A stretch of DNA of 64,000 bases from CAVQBL01 sp963710715 (GCA_963710715.1 CAVQBL010000013.1:372001-436000); one strand, 5' to 3'. Counted from the stretch's first letter, positions 7,171-16,154 are shown. Notes: a model not told the origin generated them from the sequence alone. Translations and numbers: made by a program.

Positions 7171-8707
7171 CTTTAATAGAACTGACATCCAGCGTTGCAC
7201 CAAATAAATCCATTAGCTTTTTTACATGCGCATCGCCTTGGATAGCTTCCGTGGCATTTGCGTGGCGAGCATCTGCTGCTTGCTGTTGGGCTTTTGCAGG
7301 CGTATCAATCACTTCGGTGGTGATATTAATGTCCAGTTTGATGGGTTGATTAAAGTGTTGGCTGAGTGCTTGTTCAATTCTTTCAGTAAGTTTTTTATTA
7401 AATAAAGGCTCATGTTGTGCGGATAATGCAAGTGAGATTTTATCTGTTGTCATGGTGACTAATGTGCAATTTGAAGCGAGTGCATGAGCAAGCCCAGAGA
7501 GTTCGAGTTGAGGAAGAATATCAGGCCAAGTGCCACTGACTTTTTTGGTTTCTGGCTTTTTTTCTTCGCGTGGCACAGGTGGTGGAGTAGAGAGCACTTT
7601 CGTTTTAGTAACAGGCATAGCAACAGTTTCTGCCGCTGGCTTAAACGCTAACATACGCAGCATAATCATTTCAAAGCCATGTTGCGGATTGGGGGCGAGA
7701 GGCAAATCACGTCGTCCAATGAGTGCGATTTGATAATAGAGTTGCACATCTTCAGCAGAAAAGAGAGTGGCCAATTGCTTAATCGTTGCATTTTGCTCCG
7801 GAAATTCAGCAACGACTTGCAGTAAACTCATTTGATGTAAAATAGATAATAAGTCTTCAAGTGCTTGATTAAAGTCAGGTGCAAGTTCTGCGAGAGAAGT
7901 CATTTCTTCAAGAAGTTTTTTACCATCCTGATTTGCAAGCGCATTTAATAAGCGGAAAATGTGGTCTTGCTCAATGCTGCCTAACATCTGTTGAACATCC
8001 AGTGTAGAAATTGTCTGTTGGCAGAAGGCAATGGCTTGATCGAGTAAGCTCAATGCATCGCGCACGCTACCATCCGCAGCACGAGATAATAGTTCTAAAG
8101 CAGGGTTTTCATATTTTATATTTTCTGAGGTGCAAATAAACTGTAACTGTTTTGCAATTTTTTCCGCAGGAACGCGTTTTAAATTAAATTGTAAGCAGCG
8201 TGAAAGTATAGTGATAGGTAAGCGTTTAGGATCCGTTGTTGCTAATATAAATTTAACGTGTTCCGGCGGTTCTTCCAATGTTTTGAGTAATGCATTAAAG
8301 CTGTGGCCAGAAAGCATATGTACTTCATCGATCAAATATATTTTGTAGCGACCCTGGGTGGGAGCGTATTGTACATTCTCAAGTAATTCACGTGTGTCTT
8401 CGACTTTTGTGCGCGAAGCACCGTCTACTTCAATTAAGTCAAGAAAGCGTCCCGCATCGACGGCTTGGCAAGCGCTACATTGACCACATGGCTTGGAGGT
8501 AACACCTGTTTCACAATTCAAACATTTTGCAAGTAAGCGACCCAGCGTGGTTTTACCCACACCGCGGGTGCCGGTGAAGAGGTAAGCATGATGTAAGCGT
8601 TGATTATCCAATGCATTAATTAACATGCGCAGGACGTGTTCTTGCCCTACCATGGCTTCGAAGGAGCGTGGTCGCCATTTTCGGGCTAGGACTTGATAGC
8701 TCTTCAT
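7157..8707 (-). CDS. dnaX: DNA polymerase III tau/gamma subunit
   Basis: Clamp-loader ATPase of the replisome. From MKSYQVLARKWRP (8707) it has 516 residues; an ATG six codons upstream (8725) is possible but adds non-family sequence. Visible: Walker A GTRGVGKT at 46-53, zinc-binding cysteines C65, C74, C77 and C80, Walker B YLIDEVHML, and sensor-1 region ILATTDPKRLPITILSRC. Tau is shorter than the 643 residues of E. coli; the proline-rich linker (STPPPVPREEKKPETKK) leads to a C-terminal domain V that should contact the polymerase. A perfect A-AAA-AAG slip site in this linker suggests that a gamma form is made too. The stop codon lies in a palindromic repeat. Confidence 0.95.
   Translation of the reverse strand: MKSYQVLARKWRPRSFEAMVGQEHVLRMLINALDNQRLHHAYLFTGTRGVGKTTLGRLLAKCLNCETGVTSKPCGQCSACQAVDAGRFLDLIEVDGASRTKVEDTRELLENVQYAPTQGRYKIYLIDEVHMLSGHSFNALLKTLEEPPEHVKFILATTDPKRLPITILSRCLQFNLKRVPAEKIAKQLQFICTSENIKYENPALELLSRAADGSVRDALSLLDQAIAFCQQTISTLDVQQMLGSIEQDHIFRLLNALANQDGKKLLEEMTSLAELAPDFNQALEDLLSILHQMSLLQVVAEFPEQNATIKQLATLFSAEDVQLYYQIALIGRRDLPLAPNPQHGFEMIMLRMLAFKPAAETVAMPVTKTKVLSTPPPVPREEKKPETKKVSGTWPDILPQLELSGLAHALASNCTLVTMTTDKISLALSAQHEPLFNKKLTERIEQALSQHFNQPIKLDINITTEVIDTPAKAQQQAADARHANATEAIQGDAHVKKLMDLFGATLDVSSIKAVDS
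7556..7562 (-). promoter_or_regulatory. Predicted -1 programmed frameshift heptamer (A AAA AAG) in dnaX
   Basis: Read on the minus strand, the codons are GAA AAA AAG CCA, so the heptamer A-AAA-AAG is in the same register as the E. coli dnaX slip site. After a -1 slip, translation continues for about 11 codons and meets TGA, giving a gamma-like product of about 395 residues that ends before the tau-specific domains. I did not see a strong Shine-Dalgarno-like enhancer upstream; the downstream hairpin potential is weak. Confidence 0.65.
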
Positions 8708-8740
8708 GGGGTGGGTCTCAAACATTATGAATAGGTGGCA

Positions 8741-8844
8741 GCCAATACTAGCCTTGCTTCGGCACCCGAATTTGCTGTTACCGTTGCTTCCTTCCGGACC
8801 TGGCGGGGTTCACAACATATCGTCGCGAAGAGACCAGCTTGGCT
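8741..8844 (-). ncRNA. ffs: Signal recognition particle 4.5S RNA
   Basis: The minus strand holds the near-invariant helix 8 segment CCAGGTCCGGAAGGAAGCA with its GGAA tetraloop and the flanking asymmetric loop that binds Ffh. The ends GCCAAGCTGG and CTAGTATTGGC can pair to close the hairpin, which sets the limits given here to within a few bases. It lies between tRNA-Ser and dnaX, a neighbourhood shared with many gammaproteobacteria. Confidence 0.92.
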
Positions 8845-8864
8845 ACCGTAAAACTTGAGTATCT

Positions 8865-8955
8865 TGGCGGAGAGAGAGGGATTCGAACCCTCGGTACGCT
8901 ATTAACGTACACACGCTTTCCAGGCGTGCTCCTTAAACCGCTCGGACATCTCTCC
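8865..8955 (-). tRNA. tRNA-Ser (anticodon GGA)
   Basis: Minus-strand sequence begins GGAGAGA and ends TCTCTCC-G-CCA, so the acceptor stem pairs fully and CCA is encoded. The anticodon loop CTGGAAA gives anticodon GGA, reading UCC and UCU. A long variable arm (GTACGTTAATAGCGTAC) and the T-loop GGTTCGAATCC confirm a class II serine tRNA of 91 nt including CCA. Confidence 0.96.
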
Positions 8956-9092
8956 GGTTGTTCTAATATTTAGAATGGCGGTAAGGTTAAACGAGAATTC
9001 ATGATTATGCAATCGGGTAATTTGGTGCATCCGATCCGTTTGGGCTATAACTAAATATCCCAGTCGCTTCTTTGGTCGCTGATATATCTTTT

Positions 9093-11162
9093 CTATTTCC
9101 CAAATGTACGGCGTGGAGTGGCATTTGTTTTATCAATAGTACTTTGCTCAGTAGATGTTTTTGATTTTTCTGCTCTTATTTTTTCGTTTAATTTTGCAAA
9201 GGATCTTTCTGCTTTACCTGATTCAGAGCCTACTTCATCTTGCTTGTTTTTGGATTTCAAATAAGGGTCATATTGTCCTAAAATCTCTTTACCTAGTTCA
9301 TCCAATTCTTTATCTGCTACTTCTTTGCCTTCCAATACTTTGCTCTTCAATAGTTCATCCAATTTTTCCTTCGCTTCTTTGCCTTCAAATACTTTGCCCT
9401 CCCATTTGAATTTGACCTCTTTTTCGTCTGATATTTTTATTGCCCATCTTCCGTCTGGTATGATTACTTTGTTTTCGTCCTCTTTGTCATGCTCATGAAG
9501 GTACTCTATGTTTTCGAGCGCGTCGCATAAGTCCTCTTCCGAGGGGGATAAGTTCTTAAAACGAGAATTGAGCTTCCAACTAGAATTAGTTTTCTCTTCC
9601 TGGAGAGGGAAATAACTTTGGGTATGACCTCTGCTTGATGTGGTGGTTAAAATTGCTCTATAAACTTCTTCTGTCATAGGATATTTTGAAAATAAATCAT
9701 TTAGATTAACATTGTTTAATTCTTTCGCATCAATGGTGTATTCTGTTTTTGAACCCTTATCATCAAGATAGTATTTAAGTTTTCCATTGTCATGATATAG
9801 TCGGAGATGAGTATCATCTGAAGGTAGTTTTTCTTTTTCGGAGGGCATTAAGAAGATGTCACACTCTTCTTTCTCTTTTCCTTCTCGTGTATCTCCAATT
9901 TTTCGTTGCAGGTCAATTTTGTTAAAAGCACTAGCAGCTGAACGATTTGCTTTATGAAGAGTTTCTAAAATTGAACTATGTTTTTCTTTGACCGTGTCAT
10001 CTTCGAGGAATAAATCTAACGCATTTATGTTTTTAATTATTTTTTCACATGTTTTATCATCATAAGGGGGTGGGTTTTTGCTTTTAAATACCACATCCTG
10101 AAATTTCTTAACATCTTTTTCCACGCTCTCCATTAAGTATTCAATCCTTTTCTCTTTGATTTTTTTCACTATGTCTATATCAATAGACTGACACGCTATA
10201 TCAACTGATGAATCTACTTTTTCAAGAGTCTTTGTAATTGAATCACGTTTTTCTTTAACCGAGTCATCTTCAAACAAACGATCTAACTCTTTTATTTTTT
10301 CAAGTATTTCATCATATTCTTTATTATAAGGGGGGAATAGGCTATCATTTAATATTGCCATTTTCCTAATATTCTTAAAATTCTCAATTGCTTTTTTCTC
10401 AAACTTCTCAGCATCTTTTTCCACGCTCTCCATTAAGTATCCAATTCTATTCACTTTGATACTTTTCAGTGTGTCATCTACTTTTTTAAGAGTCTTTTTA
10501 ATTGAACTATGTTCTTCTTTAACCGAGTCATCTTTAACTGAACGATTTAACTCTTTTATTTGATCAAGTATTTTCTCATAATTGTTATTAAGGGTTGGGT
10601 CCTCATTTGGTGTTACTCCTTTCTCAAAATTCTCAGCATCTTTTTCCACGCGTTCTATTAAGTATTCAATTTTTCTCACTTTGATTTTTTTCAGTGCGTC
10701 ATCTACTTTTTTACGAGTCTCTATAATTGAACTATGTTTTTCTTCAGCTGAGTCATTTTTAACTAAACGATTTAACTCTTTTATTGTTTCACGGAGTTCA
10801 TCAGATTTTTTATCATAGCTTGGGTCGGCATTTGGTGTTGCTTTTTGCTCAGCATCTTTTATTAAGTATTCAATTCTTTCCACATTGATTCTTTTCAGTG
10901 TGTCATTTACTTCTTTAAGGGTCTTTTTAATTGAACTATGTTTTTCTTCAACCGATTCATCTTTCAATAAATGATTTAATTTTTTTATTGTTTCAACTAT
11001 ATTGTCATAATCTGCATGATTGACTGGGATTGGGTCGACTTCTGGATTTACTCTTTCCTCAAACTCCTTAGTATCTTTTTCCACGCTCGTCATAAGTTCT
11101 TCAATTTCTTTAATTTCTTTCTCTTTGATGCTTTTCTCTATGTTTACATTAGAGTTAGTCAT
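9093..11162 (-). CDS. Coiled-coil protein with five internal repeats, effector-like
   Basis: 689 residues, no signal peptide or membrane segment, very rich in Lys and Glu. The first about 420 residues are five tandem units of 68-98 residues. Each opens with a form of IEYLMESVEKDAEKFEK, contains IKELNRLVKDDSVKEKHSSI, and closes with KTLKKVDDTLKSIKV. All are predicted long helices. The remaining about 270 residues are unrelated and mixed alpha/beta, with a Lys/Glu-rich stretch (EGKEAKEKLDELLKSK) and a basic end TPRRTFGK. Unit five holds a PPPY motif (KNPPPYDDK). The start at 11162 has GAGGAGAG upstream. I do not recognise a family; spectrin-like or tether-like helical arrays in Legionellales effectors are the nearest analogy. 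Confidence 0.75.
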   Translation of the reverse strand: MTNSNVNIEKSIKEKEIKEIEELMTSVEKDTKEFEERVNPEVDPIPVNHADYDNIVETIKKLNHLLKDESVEEKHSSIKKTLKEVNDTLKRINVERIEYLIKDAEQKATPNADPSYDKKSDELRETIKELNRLVKNDSAEEKHSSIIETRKKVDDALKKIKVRKIEYLIERVEKDAENFEKGVTPNEDPTLNNNYEKILDQIKELNRSVKDDSVKEEHSSIKKTLKKVDDTLKSIKVNRIGYLMESVEKDAEKFEKKAIENFKNIRKMAILNDSLFPPYNKEYDEILEKIKELDRLFEDDSVKEKRDSITKTLEKVDSSVDIACQSIDIDIVKKIKEKRIEYLMESVEKDVKKFQDVVFKSKNPPPYDDKTCEKIIKNINALDLFLEDDTVKEKHSSILETLHKANRSAASAFNKIDLQRKIGDTREGKEKEECDIFLMPSEKEKLPSDDTHLRLYHDNGKLKYYLDDKGSKTEYTIDAKELNNVNLNDLFSKYPMTEEVYRAILTTTSSRGHTQSYFPLQEEKTNSSWKLNSRFKNLSPSEEDLCDALENIEYLHEHDKEDENKVIIPDGRWAIKISDEKEVKFKWEGKVFEGKEAKEKLDELLKSKVLEGKEVADKELDELGKEILGQYDPYLKSKNKQDEVGSESGKAERSFAKLNEKIRAEKSKTSTEQSTIDKTNATPRRTFGK

Positions 11163-11360
11163 TCTAATACTCTCCTCAAATAAACTATTCTATTATTAAA
11201 GTATAGGTCGGATGGCAATAAATGTTGCGCATAATATGACCATAATAATCAGGTAGTTATTTGGGTTTTCCTAGGTGCACGTAAAAACAACCCTTTGTGG
11301 ATCAAATTTTGGTGTATAATAGGACATACTTATATTTAACTAGCAGAAAACAGAGTTCTT

Positions 11361-12563
11361 ATGATTCCCCAAGTTCAGCCTAAAGCCAGTATTATGCAAT
11401 ACATACGTATGGGTGTTTTTATTTTGGTACACTTTTCCATATTAGCCGTTATTTGGACCGGTGTTACCGGCGCGAGTGTAGCGATTTGTATCGCACTCTA
11501 TGTTATCCATATGTGGTCAGTGACTGCAGGGTATCATCGCTATTTCTCGCATAAATCATTTTCCACCAGCAGGGTTTTTCAGTTTATCCTTGCATGGCTG
11601 GCACAAAGCACAACACAAAAAGGTGTGTTGTGGTGGGCTAATCATCATCGCTTACACCATCTTAACTCGGATACCGAATCCGATACGCATTCTCCACGAC
11701 AAAAAGGATTTTTTTATTCTCATGTTGGGTGGATATTTGATCCTAACAATATTGCTGAACAGAAATACACAATGGTTAAAGACTTTGAACGTTTTCCAGA
11801 ATTAGTTTGGTTGGATAAACACGATCTATTACCAACGATGCTGTTGGGAGTAATTGTATTTTTGTTGGCAGGGTGGAGTGGACTCGTGGTGGGTTTCTTA
11901 TTTAGCCGTGTATTGGTTTGGAATGCAACTTATACCATCAATTCATTATCTCATGTGTATGGATCACAACGTTATAACACAGGAGATGACTCACGTAATA
12001 ATTTCTGGTTAGCACTACTCACTTTTGGTGAAGGTTGGCACAACAATCATCATTATTATGCTTCTTCAGCACGTCAAGGATTTTTCTGGTGGGAAATTGA
12101 TATCACATATTATATTCTGAAAATGCTGTCATGGTTCGGTATTGTTTGGGATATAAAAGTACCCTCAGAAGAAATTTTGCACGGGACTAAAAATTTATCT
12201 CCGGGCGCTAAAGTACGTTCTAAAGAATTAATTAAAAGCGTATCGATTGATTTGCCTAAACTGGCAGTGAATTTATCTGAGTTGATTCTCGAGATGAAAA
12301 AATTATATGCTTCCGCGGAAGCAAGCAAGAAGCTACATATTCAATCGTTGGCAGCGAATATTAAACTATTTGTAATTTCCAATAGCCAATCCTTAAAAAA
12401 ATTACCGCCTAAACTGCGTGCTTTGATGCGGGATTATCTGCTGAATGCAGAACGTGCACTTCAACTCACGTTAGATGCAATGCGTGTTGCATCTAAAGAA
12501 AAAGTGGGTGCCGCGATTCTGGCTTTGGAGCAGGCGGCTGGTAAGGTGGCGGTGTTGGTGTAG
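11361..12563 (+). CDS. Acyl-CoA/fatty acid delta-9-type desaturase, copy 1
   Basis: 400-residue integral membrane di-iron desaturase that introduces a double bond into fatty acyl chains. The three histidine boxes are complete: HRYFSH at 59-64, HHRLHH at 95-100 and HNNHH at 227-231. Four hydrophobic segments (about 15-55 and 155-190) bracket the active site. It ends in an extra helical tail of about 115 residues (from about 285) that is shared with copy 2 at 16252 but is not typical of the core family. A TATAAT lies at 11321-11326. The 3' end is partly duplicated at 14337-14386. Confidence 0.92.
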   Translation: MIPQVQPKASIMQYIRMGVFILVHFSILAVIWTGVTGASVAICIALYVIHMWSVTAGYHRYFSHKSFSTSRVFQFILAWLAQSTTQKGVLWWANHHRLHHLNSDTESDTHSPRQKGFFYSHVGWIFDPNNIAEQKYTMVKDFERFPELVWLDKHDLLPTMLLGVIVFLLAGWSGLVVGFLFSRVLVWNATYTINSLSHVYGSQRYNTGDDSRNNFWLALLTFGEGWHNNHHYYASSARQGFFWWEIDITYYILKMLSWFGIVWDIKVPSEEILHGTKNLSPGAKVRSKELIKSVSIDLPKLAVNLSELILEMKKLYASAEASKKLHIQSLAANIKLFVISNSQSLKKLPPKLRALMRDYLLNAERALQLTLDAMRVASKEKVGAAILALEQAAGKVAVLV

Positions 12564-12729
12564 TGTGCTTGCACGTCTAAGTTAATGGCTCGATTATTTA
12601 TCCCTTTACGACGGCCCCATCATGGCCTCTTTGGCTCCTTAAATGCCCCCTTTTAATTTATAAAGTGATCTTCTACCGGTAACCGTTCATTTAAACCATT
12701 TTTTTTCTGTTAAAATAACTAGCCTCCAG

Positions 12730-12823
12730 TGGGACGCTTATAGACTGATTATAAGTGTCTTAGTAACACAATATTGTTTGTATTAGTAGGACACTTATGA
12801 TATTCTTATAAGTGTCCTACTAA
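12730..12823. promoter_or_regulatory. Pair of palindromes made of four GACACTTATA half-sites
   Basis: A perfect inverted repeat with 16-bp arms (12783-12798 and 12808-12823, 9-base loop) reads TTAGTAGGACACTTAT and its complement. Just upstream a second palindrome uses GACGCTTATA and TATAAGTGTC (about 12732-12760). The four shared half-sites, ending 20 bp before the TTG start at 12843, suggest an operator or an RNA hairpin controlling that gene. Confidence 0.55.
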
Positions 12824-12842
12824 TAAATGTGGAGAAAGCTTC

Positions 12843-14327
12843 TTGGATAAAATAATTGGAAGAAACTCAGAAAAAATTGAATTAGATGAAGCGCTTAATT
12901 CAAACAGTGCTGAGCTAATAGCAATCTATGGTAGAAGACGCGTTGGGAAAACCTATCTTATAAAGAACTTTTTTCAGTCAAAAAAATGTGTGTTTTTTCA
13001 GATGACTGGTATATATAAAGGATCACTAGCTAAACAACTTGCTCGATTTGGGAAAGAAGTAGGTGAAACTTTCTATAGCGGAGCATCAATAAAATTACCT
13101 TCAAATTGGATGGATGCATTCGATGAACTAACACGTGCAGTAGGTCAGTTACCAAAGAATAAAAAAGTTGTTTTATTCTTTGATGAGTTACCATGGATGT
13201 CTACTCGAAAGTCAGGCGTAATCTCTGCGCTAGAGTATTTTTGGAATAGGTACTGGGTTAATGATAAAAAAATTAAACTCATTGTGTGCGGATCAGCTGC
13301 TTCGTGGATAATAAAGAAAATAATTAAAAATAAAGGTGGACTTCATAATAGAGTCACTCGAAAGATTAGATTACTTCCATTTAATTTACATGAAACATTT
13401 TTATACTTAAAACATGTTGGTTATCAATGTAATTATCAACAGACAGTAAAGTTATATATGGCTATGGGCGGAATCCCGTTTTATTTAAATCAAATTAAAA
13501 AGAATTATTCTGTAGACCAGAATATTGATAATTTATTTTTTAATTCAAATGGGATTCTATTTGATGAATTTGACGAGGTGTTTTCATCACTATTTGACTA
13601 TTCTGAACAATATAAAGAACTCGTTACTCTAATTAGTACCCAGAAAGATGGGATTAAAAGAAGCGAAATAGATGAGCAAAATAAACTGACAGGAAAAGGT
13701 GGACGGCTAACCAAAAGATTAGAAGACTTGGAGCATGCCGGCTTCATTACGAGTTATATTCCGTTTGGGCATAAAAAATTAGGTATTTTTTATAGAATTA
13801 GCGATGAATACTGTTATTTTTATCTCAAATGGATCATTCCAATAAAGAAACAACTAAAACAAAATAAATCAACAAAGTATTGGAGAAGCATAATTAATAC
13901 ACCAGGATATTTTGGCTGGCTAGGATATGTTTTTGAAAATATTTGCTATAAACATATTTCGCAAATCAAGAAATCGCTAAATATAGGAGAAAATAGTCTG
14001 GCCTCACCTTGGAGGTATGTGCCTCGTCGTGATGCAAATGAAAAAGGTGCGCAGATCGATTTATTATTTGATCGAGGTGATAAGGCTATCACTATATGCG
14101 AAATTAAATATACAGATAAGCCGTTTACTATTGACAAACCATATGCCGATAAATTAAAACAAAAAATTGAAATATTTAGAAAAGTTATACGTACGGATAA
14201 GCAAATATTTTTGACGATGATATCTGCAACTGGTCTTAGAAAAACAAATTATATGAAAGAAATGGTTGATGGAATTGTGATGTTAGATGATCTTTTTGGG
14301 AAAGATGAGTCAGTCAGCACAACATAA
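12843..14327 (+). CDS. Archaeal-type AAA ATPase (ATPase_2/DUF234-like)
   Basis: 494 residues starting with TTG at 12843, preceded by GGAGAAAG. Walker A GRRRVGKT is at residues 30-37, Walker B VVLFFDELPW at about 109-118, and the helical middle region resembles a winged-helix (GIKRSEIDEQNKLTGKGGRLTKRLEDL). The C-terminal EKGAQIDLLFDRG...ITICEIKY has the spacing of a PD-(D/E)XK nuclease core (D, then EIK). Proteins of this build are scattered and mobile among bacteria and archaea, and their function is poorly known. AT-rich codon use and insertion next to a duplicated desaturase tail suggest acquisition. Confidence 0.8.
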   Translation: MDKIIGRNSEKIELDEALNSNSAELIAIYGRRRVGKTYLIKNFFQSKKCVFFQMTGIYKGSLAKQLARFGKEVGETFYSGASIKLPSNWMDAFDELTRAVGQLPKNKKVVLFFDELPWMSTRKSGVISALEYFWNRYWVNDKKIKLIVCGSAASWIIKKIIKNKGGLHNRVTRKIRLLPFNLHETFLYLKHVGYQCNYQQTVKLYMAMGGIPFYLNQIKKNYSVDQNIDNLFFNSNGILFDEFDEVFSSLFDYSEQYKELVTLISTQKDGIKRSEIDEQNKLTGKGGRLTKRLEDLEHAGFITSYIPFGHKKLGIFYRISDEYCYFYLKWIIPIKKQLKQNKSTKYWRSIINTPGYFGWLGYVFENICYKHISQIKKSLNIGENSLASPWRYVPRRDANEKGAQIDLLFDRGDKAITICEIKYTDKPFTIDKPYADKLKQKIEIFRKVIRTDKQIFLTMISATGLRKTNYMKEMVDGIVMLDDLFGKDESVSTT

Positions 14328-14336
14328 CAAAAGCAC

Positions 14337-14386
14337 GCCGCGATTCTGGCTTTGGAGCAGGCGGTTGGAAAGGTGGCGGTGTTGGT
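14337..14386 (+). pseudogene. Orphan copy of the desaturase 3' end
   Basis: These 50 bp match 12510-12559, the last codons of desaturase copy 1, with two mismatches, but no desaturase gene stands upstream; the ATPase gene ends at 14327 instead. It is a remnant of a lost gene copy or of a duplication made when the ATPase entered. Confidence 0.75.
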
Positions 14387-14395
14387 TGTAGGGTG

Positions 14396-16027
14396 TCAGC
14401 ATGTTAGGGACACGACAGCAAATGAATTCTTGTTATTATTATTTGCTACGGTGTTATTAACCACCACTTTCTCAGGAGCAAGTGCAGAGTTTTCTGCAAT
14501 TACCTCGGGCTCACCATCACATTCAACAATAATTTTTTCCCAGTGATTCACCAATACTTCTAGCATTTTCCGCGGGAATAAATGAGGTTTTTCAGCAGCT
14601 AACTTTTTCAGAGCAGCAGCATCTTTTTTCATATCTTCTCGCATTACGCTATTTTGAGAGGAGTCAGCTCTACTCTCCACAGTGCATTGCGGGTTAGCTG
14701 CTAAAACAGGCAATAATATTGCTGTTGTTGATCCACTACTATGCTTCATTTCTGTTGCTGCTAAAGATTGTGAAGCTGCTGCATGTTGTTCAGTACAGCT
14801 CTCATCATAAGGAGGTGGCGGTCCACCAGCCAGAGAAACAACGCCGTCTGGTTGCCCTGGTTCTTGCTCTAGATTTTGCTCTTTTGCCTCATTTGCACTA
14901 GATTTAGGAGCAAGTGGTTCATTCAGCTGCACTAAAATTTTAAGCAATTCTAGCTTGCCTTTTCCCACACATTGCACAGCATAATAATTTACAAATAAAC
15001 GACCATACTTACTTGAAATACTAACTAATTTTGCGTCATCTTTTTCTAGGCATTTTTGTCCTAAGGAGCTAACATCCTTATCTGACCAGGAAAACAATTG
15101 ATGATAATTACTCAGAGCTTTGTCAAACATATCATATTGCTTCTCCTCCAGACTTTTTTCAATTTTTTCTAAGCATTTTTTCCTTAATGAACTAACATCC
15201 TCATTCGACCAGGTAAGCAATTGACAATATTTATTGGCTTTTTGCGGTTTTTTTTCCAATATAGCAACATCTTTATTAGGCAAGGAACACAATTGACGAT
15301 GTTTACTCAAAATTTTGTTAAACGTATCATATTGATTGTCATCTAGGCTTTCTTTAATGATAGACTCGAATAAGCGAAGGTATTCATTCTTAATAAGCGT
15401 GATGACAGTCGATCGTGACAAGCGGTGCTTTCGATCTTTAATATTTTCTGAAATCTTTTCTGAACGAAGAGGCTTAATACGTAGAGCTAGTTTTTCTTCC
15501 AGCTGCTTTTTATATTGATCACATAGTAAAAAAATATTCTCTAAAAAATAAATATTTTTATGTAACCCCGCAGATTTGATGATAGGCGTAAAATAGGCTT
15601 CATCTATAAGGTTATGCTCATAGTGCATTTCCATTAAAGTGTAAACAATCTCGCGTTTTTGAACACTCTCTTTATCATCTTGAAATGCACCCAAGTCTGT
15701 ATAACTCACTGCAATTTGTAATGCCGAACCATGTTTTATTGTTTTGAGATAAAGATCATCAAGATACACAAGCAAAGATCCTGATTTTTTGTGCCTCTGT
15801 GCATTTAACAACCGCACATATAACAACCGCTGTACCGCCGGCAGATTTCCGCAACTTACAGCAAACTGCAAAGGAAGCATTCCATTACTATGAGTGACTG
15901 CGTTTATGTTCCTTTTTACTTTATCAAGTTCTTTATTAAACGATTTTTCATCTTGCTTTTGAATAGCCTGAATCAGCGGATGTTCTGGCACGGTCTTATC
16001 ATCTGAGCTTTGCTTTTGAAACCTCAT
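14396..16027 (-). CDS. Ankyrin-like effector candidate with proline-rich host-type motifs
   Basis: 543 residues from ATG 16027. Residues about 15-120 contain degenerate ankyrin-type helices (MLPLQFAVSCGNLPAVQRLL, SALQIAVSYTD). A middle region repeats helices of the form LLTWSNEDVSSLRKKCLEK and LFSWSDKDVSSLGQKCLEK. A proline-rich patch GGPPPPYDES (PPxY) precedes a low-complexity tail. A better translation start exists in another frame: ATG 16109 with AGGAAAG upstream opens a Thr/Pro-rich peptide containing PSAP; deleting one A in the run at 16014-16017 would join it seamlessly to this frame, giving about 570 residues. No family name recognised; a host-targeted secreted protein is inferred. Confidence 0.7.
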   Translation of the reverse strand: MRFQKQSSDDKTVPEHPLIQAIQKQDEKSFNKELDKVKRNINAVTHSNGMLPLQFAVSCGNLPAVQRLLYVRLLNAQRHKKSGSLLVYLDDLYLKTIKHGSALQIAVSYTDLGAFQDDKESVQKREIVYTLMEMHYEHNLIDEAYFTPIIKSAGLHKNIYFLENIFLLCDQYKKQLEEKLALRIKPLRSEKISENIKDRKHRLSRSTVITLIKNEYLRLFESIIKESLDDNQYDTFNKILSKHRQLCSLPNKDVAILEKKPQKANKYCQLLTWSNEDVSSLRKKCLEKIEKSLEEKQYDMFDKALSNYHQLFSWSDKDVSSLGQKCLEKDDAKLVSISSKYGRLFVNYYAVQCVGKGKLELLKILVQLNEPLAPKSSANEAKEQNLEQEPGQPDGVVSLAGGPPPPYDESCTEQHAAASQSLAATEMKHSSGSTTAILLPVLAANPQCTVESRADSSQNSVMREDMKKDAAALKKLAAEKPHLFPRKMLEVLVNHWEKIIVECDGEPEVIAENSALAPEKVVVNNTVANNNNKNSFAVVSLTC

Positions 16028-16134
16028 GAGCTAAATTTTCAGCTGGCGGTGCACTGGGCGCTGGAGATCCAGTTACAGTTGTAGTAGTGGTGGTAGGTCT
16101 AGGATCCATGGGCTTTCCTCGTAAATTTTTGCAC

Positions 16135-16154
16135 AATGTTAACACAATGTTAAC
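16135..16154 (-). promoter_or_regulatory. Tandem GTTAACATTGT repeat, PmrA-box-like
   Basis: On the minus strand the 11-mer GTTAACATTGT occurs twice in direct succession (16133-16154 in total). TTAA recurs with an 11-bp period, as in PmrA boxes, but the flanking letters are G and C rather than the Y and K of the consensus. It lies about 25 bp upstream of the alternative ATG at 16109. Confidence 0.35.
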
